Shown here: piece after piece, positions 24,362 to 31,526 of the stretch
How positions within the stretch are numbered: position 1 is the first letter of the stretch
How the letters are laid out: every line of letters starts with the position of its first letter
Assembly: GCF_002949735.1 (NCBI RefSeq)
Contig: NZ_CP026681.1
Span: forward strand, 2,046,001 to 2,110,000
DNA length: 64,000 nucleotides
DNA from: Nostoc sp. 'Peltigera membranacea cyanobiont' N6
GTDB lineage: Bacteria; Cyanobacteriota; Cyanobacteriia; Cyanobacteriales; Nostocaceae
Direction: 5' to 3'
Translations under genes and position numbers: made by a program
Notes under the pieces: generated by a model
Database searches by the model: none
Told to the model about the DNA's origin: nothing
What the model saw: the letters and a program-made list of their open reading frames with translations, nothing else

Positions 24362-24931
24362 ATGTATGTCAAGTTTGCTGCTGCGATAATTTGCATAGCT
24401 TTATGTTCGCTCAATGTTGTAGCGGCAGTCAAACGTACCCCTATTCGTACTACCCTTGAAGGTTCAACTCGCACAACAGTTGAGATGATGCCATCTCCCA
24501 ATTCAGGAGTGCATTGGATGAGTGCAGTTATATTTCTGGCTGGGTTTGCTTGTTTTTTGGGCTGGGGAATTTCTGACTATAACAATGCAATTGAAGAGAG
24601 AGACGAACTGTCTGATAACTTGGCTAATCCTGGCAATCCACAACTTCATGTTGGTGCTTCTGATACTGATATTCAGCCTTCTTTAATGCCCCCAGTATCA
24701 CCTTCTTCTGGGATGAGATTAAATAGCGAATTCTCTGCCAAGAATGTAGTCCAATTTTCTCCTCGTTCTAGTGTTTCTGGATTAGGGCGAGTACATAGTA
24801 GCCAATTTGTTGAAGATGGAGTGCAAAACCAATCTGGAATGTTATCTCCAGAGGAGTTTTACGCCCAACTTCAGGATGAAGATTTCTGGGAAGATACTAA
24901 CTCCCAGGTAAATGATAAACCCGCCAGCTAG
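24362..24931 (+). CDS. bitopic membrane protein with low-complexity acidic tail
   Basis: This is a 189-residue protein. A signal-like hydrophobic stretch occupies residues 5-22, and a second helix (about residues 53-71, VIFLAGFACFLGWGISDYN) suggests an anchored, short extracytoplasmic loop. The remaining 115 residues are Ser/Pro/Asn-rich and acidic, ending ..LSPEEFYAQLQDEDFWEDTN... No family is recognised. It is part of the continuous plus-strand run. Confidence 0.55.
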   Translation: MYVKFAAAIICIALCSLNVVAAVKRTPIRTTLEGSTRTTVEMMPSPNSGVHWMSAVIFLAGFACFLGWGISDYNNAIEERDELSDNLANPGNPQLHVGASDTDIQPSLMPPVSPSSGMRLNSEFSAKNVVQFSPRSSVSGLGRVHSSQFVEDGVQNQSGMLSPEEFYAQLQDEDFWEDTNSQVNDKPAS

Positions 24932-24953
24932 TTACTTAATTTGAGGTCATATT

Positions 24954-25445
24954 ATGAGCAGAAATCAGCGCCGCAACTTTGATGTTGATTATTCTGAAGG
25001 TGGAGCAATTGTGCCTGCAAACCGCTTGCAAAACATGTTGCAGCAGGTACAGCAACAAGGAGGAATAGTAAATCAGCAACCTAACGTTTCTCCCATGACT
25101 ACTTATGATACTCAGCCAGTAGAAGTTAGGTATATCAATGCACCTACTGCCTATAAGCCGAGGGTTCCTCAGATAGAGATTCCTTACATCGAGATTTGGA
25201 AAGCACATCGGCTGCATCCGCAAAACCCCTGGAGATTTGGCTGGTATCCAGTATATTTTTTATCTGATGTAATTAAATCTCCTGTGGGTGTGGCTGGTGT
25301 GGGAGTGTGGTTGTTAATAATGCTGTTGAATTTTTTCCTAAATGGCAGTTATACCGGGCCGGGGTATGCGTCTGGGAAGAAGATTGAAGTTGTACCCAAG
25401 GAAGTTCCCTCTTTTGCCCTGCCTGTGCTTAAGCAATTGGATTAA
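24954..25445 (+). CDS. membrane protein with one C-terminal helix
   Basis: This is a 163-residue protein whose N-terminal half is Gln/Asn-rich (LQNMLQQVQQQGGIVNQQPN). A conserved-looking block EIPYIEIWKAHRLHPQNPW, a membrane segment near residues 110-128 (VGVAGVGVWLLIMLLNFFLN) and a short tail follow. Its last base is the first base of the next gene, so translation is coupled. No family is recognised. Confidence 0.55.
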   Translation: MSRNQRRNFDVDYSEGGAIVPANRLQNMLQQVQQQGGIVNQQPNVSPMTTYDTQPVEVRYINAPTAYKPRVPQIEIPYIEIWKAHRLHPQNPWRFGWYPVYFLSDVIKSPVGVAGVGVWLLIMLLNFFLNGSYTGPGYASGKKIEVVPKEVPSFALPVLKQLD

Positions 25446-25786
25446 TGTGGGTAAAGGCAATTTTTGGGTTCGTACTACTGGTATGGATTGCAGATATTTT
25501 ACAACCGGGATATTTCCAGTTTTATAACTGGCGTAATGCTGTGGCATTGGTACAAAAGCTTCAGTTTTCATCGTCGGCTGTTGTCCCAACTGCTGCACCT
25601 GGCGTGAATATGTCTTCTACTCCTGTTCCTACGCGCTATTCCCCTAAAGTAAGGGAACCTGCAACATCTGGGGATGGCCTAAATTCTCCTGATTGCCGTG
25701 TGGCTAGGAATGATTTTGAGGAAGTATTGAGTACTGCAAGGATTGGTTGTTGGCAGGTTGCTCCTGCTAATGCGAAAAGGCGTTGA
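25445..25786 (+). CDS. small membrane-anchored protein
   Basis: This is a 113-residue protein with one N-terminal hydrophobic helix (about residues 4-20) followed by FNWRN-like FYNWRNAVALVQKLQF. A disordered Ser/Pro region and a cysteine-containing end (NSPDCRVARNDFEEVLSTAR, IGCWQVAP) complete it. It shares one base with the preceding gene and leads directly into the next. No family is recognised. Confidence 0.5.
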   Translation: MWVKAIFGFVLLVWIADILQPGYFQFYNWRNAVALVQKLQFSSSAVVPTAAPGVNMSSTPVPTRYSPKVREPATSGDGLNSPDCRVARNDFEEVLSTARIGCWQVAPANAKRR

Positions 25787-25790
25787 GGCA

Positions 25791-26336
25791 ATGCGAATAA
25801 TCTTTGAAACTGACGGTGGCAAGGAGGTTAGTAATTCGACTGTAACTAGTTTGGATGAGACGGTCGATACTAGTTCGAGTGCAAATTGGGGATATGCGAT
25901 CGCAACCTCAGTTTTAATTGCAGCTATGGTCATTCCCCAGGTTTCTGGATGGATTGAATCTCAAGTGTTAGTCAAGGATATTAACTTAGAGTCTGTTTAC
26001 CTCAATCTTGAATATCCTTTTAGTGTGGATCATCTATTCAACGTGATTCCTATTAGCTTCAGCTTTTACTACCAGCAGGATTGGCAAAATATCATAAGCA
26101 AATTATCTGATGGTTATAATAGGCTGCTGGTGATAGATAGTTTTGATAGATTGCACTTTGTTAGCAATACTTTTAGCGACGACTTATTTCGATTACAACA
26201 GTTAGCTCAATTAGAAAATTTTTCTTTACTATTAATATCTCGGATGCCGCTAGAATATTTCCATTTTTCAGGTTTTGCTAACTATTTTGAAAGATTGGAA
26301 TTAAACGAAACTAATACTTGGACTCTTGGACAGTAA
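25791..26336 (+). CDS. membrane protein with possible P-loop-like C-terminal domain
   Basis: The start ATG at 25791 (MRIIFETDGGKEVSNSTVTS) lies just after the preceding stop. A membrane helix (about residues 30-50) is followed by a 130-residue domain containing NRLLVIDSFDRLHFV, which resembles a Walker B strand. It also has FSLLLISRMPLEYFHF, which resembles a following sensor strand. No Walker A is seen, so a nucleotide-binding role is doubtful; a degenerate or structural NTPase-like fold is one possibility. It is the last closely packed gene of this run. Confidence 0.5.
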   Translation: MRIIFETDGGKEVSNSTVTSLDETVDTSSSANWGYAIATSVLIAAMVIPQVSGWIESQVLVKDINLESVYLNLEYPFSVDHLFNVIPISFSFYYQQDWQNIISKLSDGYNRLLVIDSFDRLHFVSNTFSDDLFRLQQLAQLENFSLLLISRMPLEYFHFSGFANYFERLELNETNTWTLGQ

Positions 26337-26606
26337 ATATATGGCTTTTAGATATCGTTTTTTGGTGATATCCGCTCCGGGTGGAATGTTGGTTTAAGCA
26401 ATAAAGCAAGTTCGACTCTTGCTATCACTATTGAGGATGAAACTACTGCCGATACTGAAAATTAACCAGGACGAATCTATTAAATAGTTTTGGAATTGTT
26501 AATAGAGTAAGGGGTAGGTTAGTAGTGTAGTTCTCAGTAAATCCCAATTCGTGCCGGGGCAAGAGTAATTAAAAACCTTGTAACCTGCATTTTGGAGGGA
26601 TGAATT
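26337..26606. other. intergenic region with a small gene remnant
   Basis: A stop-free, start-less frame at about 26355-26464 reads FGDIRSGWNVGLSNKASSTL and AITIEDETTADTEN with a stop, which looks like the tail of a lost gene. The downstream part should contain the promoter for the Cys-cluster protein. Confidence 0.35.
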
Positions 26607-27872
26607 ATGTTGAAGAAGTTTGCGTTTAATTGCTTGAGAAACATTAATGCTGCTTTTGGAATGGTGTCTTTGACTGCTATTGGTTTGGGCGCTATAGCAA
26701 CTTTTTCTGGTTTGGGTTTATTGTACTTAGCTAGGGGCGGATTCCCAATTGTTGAGAAAGAACGCTCTGAACAAATTGCCTCTACCGGCATTGGTGCTAT
26801 TGTATTGGGCTTTACCGGAATTATTGTTGCTTCCTTGGGCGGTGCTTTCTTAAGTGTTGTTGAAGAATTGGAGGAAACTAATTCGAGCAGAGAAACTGCA
26901 AAAATAGCTGGCACGAAACCGCTTGTATTAACAAAACCTGAGAGCTTTGAAAAATCTGATTGTCTGCCTTTAATTTACACTTACACGGTGATGAATTTTG
27001 AGGGACATTCTGATTTAAAAGGCTTGGTTGTTTGTAGATTTGAGGAAGAACCGTATCGGAAATTGGTACTTTACGAGGAATTACGTTCTCACCACATTGA
27101 CGACTTGGCAGTAATCTGTGATGAAATTGATCCAGACAGATTAATTGGACAAACCTTTTCCTCATATAAGCCTTTACCTTGTGAAGCTTTAGAGGAACAT
27201 TTAGATATACACCGACGCTATGTTAATGCAGTTAATAGCGAAGAATTTACTTCTTGCTATTTGCAAGTGTGTGCTGGGTGTAAGTTACTGCATGGTGCCA
27301 ATAATATTGTTTGTGGCATTCATCCATACGGATGGTTTGAAGATGGTTGCTGTCCAGATAAGCAATGGGATGAACGTAAGGCGTTGTTTCCATTTGAAGA
27401 TGATGCTGTTGTCGAAAGCTTAAATAGAGAAATATCGTCCAATCAGGCGAATATTTGCAAGTTTTACGGCGACCTTATTTTGTGGGATGAATACGCTAAT
27501 CGTAGGTTTTCTTTTTCTTATTCCGGTATCTTGCTGAAACATTCTGATAAACTGCTTGAGCTTGGTACGGAAGCGAGACTTCTTTCCTACATCCAGTATT
27601 TCCGCACTCGAAATGTAGTGGTCTTTGACTACGTAGCATCAGGGCGAGTTTCGGAGTTTACGAAGGAACTTAAGGGCATAGCCAAAATCGAGGTTGATGG
27701 TGATGAGATATCTATCTTTTTTGATATATATGCGCCTTGTCACCGCTTTCGCCGTGATGGTGTAGCGCTGCATCCTTACTCAACTTTTGTTCCCCAAGAA
27801 CTCAAATATAACTACAACTTGGTTAGTTACGTCAACTACCTTAAGAGTAAAAAATTTGGAGTGCTGGGATGA
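26607..27872 (+). CDS. two-helix membrane protein with Cys/His cluster and large C-terminal domain
   Basis: This is a 421-residue protein. A TGGAGGG Shine-Dalgarno eight bases upstream fixes the ATG. Two membrane helices (about residues 16-45 and 60-85) precede a linker and a region with the cluster CAGCKLLHG...CGIHPYGWFEDGCCPD. This matches the cluster of the 124-residue protein at 15.4 kb. The C-terminal 150 residues (EARLLSYIQYFRTRNVVVFD.., ..YAPCHRFRRDGVALHPYSTF) are of unknown fold. The shared two-helix plus cluster layout suggests a common metal-dependent or redox function in both cassettes. It is coupled to the microprotein that follows (ATGA overlap). Confidence 0.6.
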   Translation: MLKKFAFNCLRNINAAFGMVSLTAIGLGAIATFSGLGLLYLARGGFPIVEKERSEQIASTGIGAIVLGFTGIIVASLGGAFLSVVEELEETNSSRETAKIAGTKPLVLTKPESFEKSDCLPLIYTYTVMNFEGHSDLKGLVVCRFEEEPYRKLVLYEELRSHHIDDLAVICDEIDPDRLIGQTFSSYKPLPCEALEEHLDIHRRYVNAVNSEEFTSCYLQVCAGCKLLHGANNIVCGIHPYGWFEDGCCPDKQWDERKALFPFEDDAVVESLNREISSNQANICKFYGDLILWDEYANRRFSFSYSGILLKHSDKLLELGTEARLLSYIQYFRTRNVVVFDYVASGRVSEFTKELKGIAKIEVDGDEISIFFDIYAPCHRFRRDGVALHPYSTFVPQELKYNYNLVSYVNYLKSKKFGVLG

Positions 27873-27949
27873 ATAAGGAAGTTTCTAAAAGCTGCGGGTG
27901 CAAGTCGGAAAAATCGCATTTTTGCAATTTCTGTATCTTGGATTGGTAA
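27869..27949 (+). CDS. 26-residue cysteine-rich microprotein
   Basis: An ATG overlapping the stop of the preceding gene (ATGA) begins a frame of 26 codons. It is lysine-rich at the start, then has SCGCKSEKSHFCNFCILDW and TAA. The C-x-C followed by H-x-C-x2-C spacing looks like a tiny zinc-binding module. The coupling, the cysteine spacing and the preceding gene's own Cys cluster support it. No other evidence of translation is available. Confidence 0.4.
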   Translation: MNKEVSKSCGCKSEKSHFCNFCILDW

Positions 27950-28063
27950 TTTCTAAAATTCAACAACTGCAAATTTTGGAAAACTTGGTTTGTCTAATTG
28001 CTTAAAGGCAATTTACCCTCCTTCCTCCTACTGGTGGATGGGATACGTATAAAAGCTTTCACT

Positions 28064-28090
28064 CAGTACGGGGGTTTCCCCCCGCTACTG
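28064..28090. other. strong GC-rich hairpin
   Basis: CAGTA-C-GGGGG and CCCCC-G-C-TACTG pair around a three-to-four-base loop with a single bulge. It lies about 60 bases upstream of the SAP-like gene and has no T run behind it. It could be an mRNA-stability, attenuation or DNA-structure element. Confidence 0.6.
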
Positions 28091-28143
28091 GGTGGCAAGC
28101 CGCTATAACGCCGCCCATCAGTAATTCATTGAGGAATCACATT

Positions 28144-28650
28144 ATGTCTGCTTTTGCGATATCACCTTTTGTGCAATCTGTTAACGATGTTTTGTTTCCA
28201 ATCGAGTTGTTTTTGATTATCTTCCCAATCTTGCACGTGATTTTTGTCCCTGCTCAATCAGCATCACTTCAAGTTAGTAATAGCGCTGGGGTGATTTCTG
28301 AAGAGTCGCTAGTTTTGGGAACTCAGGGGGATTTGACTGTGGTTGGTGCTGTTTCTGATGTGGAAGAATTTTCTGAACCAGAATCTTCGATTATTGAAAC
28401 TGCATCGCCAGTTGTTGAAACTAGGTTTGCGGATGAAGCCAGGCAACTTGTGCTAATAGACGTTACGGAAGAGAGGAAGAAGCTTTTGGATTTAGGCGCG
28501 CGGAAACTGCGACAGTTCTGCAAGGAACGCCAGATTCAAGGCTATTCTACCGTCTATAACCGTAAAAAGCTCGATGGACTCGTTGACTTTCTGATCGCAC
28601 AACAAGTGACTTCTGCTCAAGTAGTCGAGTTTGTGGAAATGCTTGCTTAG
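28144..28650 (+). CDS. membrane-anchored protein with SAP/Rho_N-like C-terminus
   Basis: The start ATG at 28144 (MSAFAISPFVQSVNDVLFPI) is preferred to the weaker one five codons upstream. A hydrophobic helix (about residues 12-36) is followed by an acidic disordered region. A C-terminal 45-residue module ends it (ARKLRQFCKERQIQGYSTVY, NRKKLDGLVDFLIAQQ) with the two-helix pattern of SAP or Rho N-terminal domains, which bind DNA or RNA. A DNA-binding tail on a membrane anchor would fit tethering of plasmid DNA to the membrane, close to a ParB-like gene. That role is inference. Confidence 0.6.
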   Translation: MSAFAISPFVQSVNDVLFPIELFLIIFPILHVIFVPAQSASLQVSNSAGVISEESLVLGTQGDLTVVGAVSDVEEFSEPESSIIETASPVVETRFADEARQLVLIDVTEERKKLLDLGARKLRQFCKERQIQGYSTVYNRKKLDGLVDFLIAQQVTSAQVVEFVEMLA

Positions 28651-28735
28651 AGTTTGATAAAAAGCCTCGGTAAAAACTGGGATTTCAAAACTACTTTCTT
28701 GATATAGGATGGTACTTGCTTGATAATTTCTTCTA

Positions 28736-29188
28736 TTAAGTTTGGGCTTCTAAGATGCGTCCTATACTTCTTGGCGATAATGTCGGTAATCCCCTCCGAG
28801 TGGCTTCCTCAGCTACCTGCGTATGGTAATGATGCTTTGAACGACTGGGTTTTCGGTTTTTGCTCCATTGGCTGATTTCGACAATTTTGCTTGCCTCTGT
28901 ACTTTTGCACTTCTTAGGTCTACCTACGTTGACACCTAGCACCTCATTAGCCTTTGCGATCGCCGACTCCTGGGTTTCTGACAAGATGGTACTTGATGTC
29001 CATCTCTTTTTCCACTTTGCTATTGAGTTTTCGGTTACGCCAATCTCTTGGGCTAAGGCTACATATTTTTTGCCTTCGTTTAGTCCCAGCAAAATTTTCG
29101 CTCTTTTGCTAACTTCATCGCTGCTGGTCGCTGCTATGTGCTCTAGTGCTTGTTTTTCAATAGAATTTAGTATTTGAAGACGAGGCAT
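28736..29188 (-). CDS. IS630-type helix-turn-helix protein without DDE domain
   Basis: The 150-residue product has the HTH half of an IS630-family transposase. It contains SKRAKILLGLNEGKKYVALA with QEIGVTENSIAKWKKRW, and a later HTH-like RRGLPTLSPRSIGRILEAQ. The DDE catalytic half is absent, and no matching frame follows in the next 500 bases. It could be a domesticated regulator or the remnant front of an element. It is oriented opposite to its neighbours. Its C-terminus ends neatly, so a standalone protein cannot be excluded. Confidence 0.55.
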   Translation of the reverse strand: MPRLQILNSIEKQALEHIAATSSDEVSKRAKILLGLNEGKKYVALAQEIGVTENSIAKWKKRWTSSTILSETQESAIAKANEVLGVNVGRPKKCKSTEASKIVEISQWSKNRKPSRSKHHYHTQVAEEATRRGLPTLSPRSIGRILEAQT

Positions 29189-29708
29189 CTAAAAATTTAC
29201 CCCTCTTTACTGTACAATTTTGCCAAATGGAATGAAGCCTGATATACTTTTTTTGTAGAGTCCATTTTTCCTAAAGATTCACTCAAAGCCCTGGTGCAAA
29301 CAGGGCTTTGAGAAAAAACAAGACCACCTGTTACTAGAACAGGACGGAATTTTGTTTTGTCAATTTAGTTATCTAGAGCCATCATATCATGAGTTTACAC
29401 AGTTTTACAAATCATTCTTTAGATAGATGCTTTTTTTCTCAATACCAGTGCATTAAATATCTCTTCAGTTGTATTAGTTGTCAATGGGTTGAGAATAATA
29501 GTTACTGCGCGAGAAAATTCTCTTTGAGAGATTTTCTGGTAGGTAATCTTTGGTATTTACAAGAATTAATTATTTTTTAAAATTGTCACTTTTCCCAAGG
29601 GATAGAAGTGCTACAAACTTTGCTGCTGAAGCTTTTCCTGCTTTATTGTCGGGATTTTCAAGATTGAAATTATCTTTTGAGTGACAATTTGTGAACCGGA
29701 GTATAAAT
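29189..29708. other. intergenic region with a perfect 12-bp inverted repeat
   Basis: Positions 29282-29312 contain CTCAAAGCCCTG and its exact complement around a seven-base spacer; the sequence after it on the plus strand is A-rich, not T-rich. It may be a transcription-factor or partition-protein site for the ParB-like gene downstream. A 63-codon frame in this stretch has no support. Confidence 0.5.
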
Positions 29709-30893
29709 ATGTCTGAGGTGCAGAATCCGGCAATTGTATATATTTCGCCTGCGGAGTTGGTTGTTCATCCGAAGCTGATAGAAATATATGGTGAGAATGA
29801 GGAACGTCCAGCTTTGGAAAAAAGTATCTCGGAAAAAGGGATTCTTGAATCTTTAAAGGTATCTGCACGTACTGGTGTCAATGTAGTCTTGGCAGGTAAG
29901 TGTCGCTTGCAGATAGCTCGCCAGTTAGGGATTTCCACTGTGAAAGTGGAATTTGTCGAGTCTGGTTCGCCTGAAGAAGATTTGAAACTAGTGCTTGACT
30001 TTAATCTTCATCGCGAAGGTGGGAAGACTCATTACCAGAAATTTCACGAGGGGCAGTACTGGGAGAGCGTACTTCGTCCACAAGCGAAAGAAAGACAAAG
30101 AGAGAGCGCTCGTCGTTTGAATGAATCGAAGTGTTCAAATTTGAATCATTCGATAAATGAGAGTAAGTATCAATTAAATAAGGGTAAACCTGTGATTCGG
30201 GAGGTTTCGGAGAATCTAAATATAAGTGTTGGTAGTTATCACAAGGGCAAGAAAGTTTTTGAATTAATTTCTCAATTACGAGAACTGGAAAAATTTAAGG
30301 CAGTTGTTGCACTGGAGATGGAATTTAACCGGAGTATTGATGCAGCATACAAATTTGTTTGCAATCAAGATATTTGTAACCAGGTAATAGACCTTCTGGA
30401 GGCAGATGAGATAGGTAGTATAGGCGATGGTATTGCTTGGATGCGAAATGGCGAGCGCAATCCGTTTCGGCGTTTCCAGCTTGACCAAGTATATCAATTC
30501 AAGAAGAGACTGCGGCCCGAGTTGGAAATTGTGGGACGGGTTATTGGTATAACTAATGAGTTTGTTGTGTTTGGATTGAGGAATTTAGTGAATATGAGCC
30601 TAGAAATTGTGAATCTCCGTCCGCGACAAATTGATGCAGAATTGCAGGATGAACCATCTGCATCACAGAGGAAGAGAATATTTCACTTAATGCAAAAGTT
30701 TAGTGATGTTTTCCCAGTTCAGGTATCTTTAGCGGAGTTGTTAAAACTCCCAAATTTAACTGATAAAGAAGAGGTTTTATTGCGGATGTATGAGTCTGAC
30801 GTATTTGAAAAAACGTGGGAGGATTATAAGACCCAAATGAAAGCAATGGAAGTTTCTACAAATAGAAAAAAGGATAAGATTTGTGCTGCATAG
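29709..30893 (+). CDS. ParB/RepB/Spo0J-type partition protein
   Basis: The start ATG at 29709 has a GGAG eight bases upstream; a GTG six codons earlier is the alternative. The 394-residue product has the ParB N-terminal nuclease-fold domain. The sequence YISPAELVVHPKLIEIYGEN corresponds to the family's opening strand. It is followed by LEKSISEKGILESLKV and NVVLAGKCRLQIARQLGIST (G-x-x-R-L-x-A-like block). A positively charged linker and helical HTH region follow (around GKPVIREVSENLNISVGSYH). No ParA gene is next to it, which is unusual. In this context a solo ParB-like protein may act as an organiser or regulator. The GTTTCA array and the 12-bp inverted repeat upstream are candidate binding sites. 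Confidence 0.7.
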   Translation: MSEVQNPAIVYISPAELVVHPKLIEIYGENEERPALEKSISEKGILESLKVSARTGVNVVLAGKCRLQIARQLGISTVKVEFVESGSPEEDLKLVLDFNLHREGGKTHYQKFHEGQYWESVLRPQAKERQRESARRLNESKCSNLNHSINESKYQLNKGKPVIREVSENLNISVGSYHKGKKVFELISQLRELEKFKAVVALEMEFNRSIDAAYKFVCNQDICNQVIDLLEADEIGSIGDGIAWMRNGERNPFRRFQLDQVYQFKKRLRPELEIVGRVIGITNEFVVFGLRNLVNMSLEIVNLRPRQIDAELQDEPSASQRKRIFHLMQKFSDVFPVQVSLAELLKLPNLTDKEEVLLRMYESDVFEKTWEDYKTQMKAMEVSTNRKKDKICAA

Positions 30894-31006
30894 GTAGCTG
30901 TAAGCAGTTAATCTAGCAGAGAATTTATCCCACAATTTAACATTACTTACTAGATTAAGTAAGTTGGTGAGAAAAATTCAATGTATATGAAGAAATATAA
31001 ATTAGC

Positions 31007-31083
31007 TGTAGGGTGTGTTATGCCGTAGGCTAACGCACCTGGAATTGTTGACGGTGCGGCGCTTGGCGACAACACACCCTACA
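31007..31083. repeat. MITE-like element with 13-bp perfect terminal inverted repeats
   Basis: TGTAGGGTGTGTT and AACACACCCTACA bound a 77-base element whose interior (GCCGTAGGCTAACGCACC) is GC-rich and has no coding capacity. Elements with these ends are abundant in Nostoc-type genomes. It sits in the intergenic region between the ParB-like gene and the TPR-CHAT gene. Confidence 0.8.
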
Positions 31084-31526
31084 TTAAAATTTCTTAACAT
31101 AGCTGGAAATATTGGCACCGACTTACTTAGCATCTCAATACTGATTACAGTTCAACAGGTTAAAAATATTCTCAGCAATTGACAATTAAATTTTTCGAGA
31201 GTGCCTTCAGGTACAAGCAACGTTTTTAGCTGTTTTTGTTCTCGTATACTACACGCGAACAAAATATTCTTTATTCCACCATCTATTTTCCCTTAACCGA
31301 GCAGTATTGAGTCAGTCTCTAGGTTCGGCAAGCTTACAGCACTTACGGCAGCTATGAGGTACATCCTCAAATCTAAAAGCTTTGATAGGAGAGGGCAAGG
31401 AGAAAAACTGTATTGCATAATAGCCGGAAGCGCTGTATCCTTTAATTTTCGGCAATCTTTTCCTTTAAGTCACACTTGCAGACGCTGACAACTTTTGGGT
31501 CTAGTTACACATTCAATTTATGGTGG
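31084..31526. other. intergenic region downstream of the conflict operon
   Basis: These 443 bases separate two gene ends that face each other (ParB-like plus, TPR-CHAT minus). Apart from the MITE just before it, I see no gene, hairpin or repeat with confidence. Confidence 0.4.

Noticed and set aside
29282..29312. 12-bp inverted repeat as a rho-independent terminator
   Set aside because: On neither strand is the hairpin followed by a T run, so I list it only as an inverted repeat.
29389..29580. 63-codon plus-strand frame upstream of the ParB-like gene
   Set aside because: Random-looking composition rich in Phe, Ser and Cys, in an AT-rich intergenic stretch.
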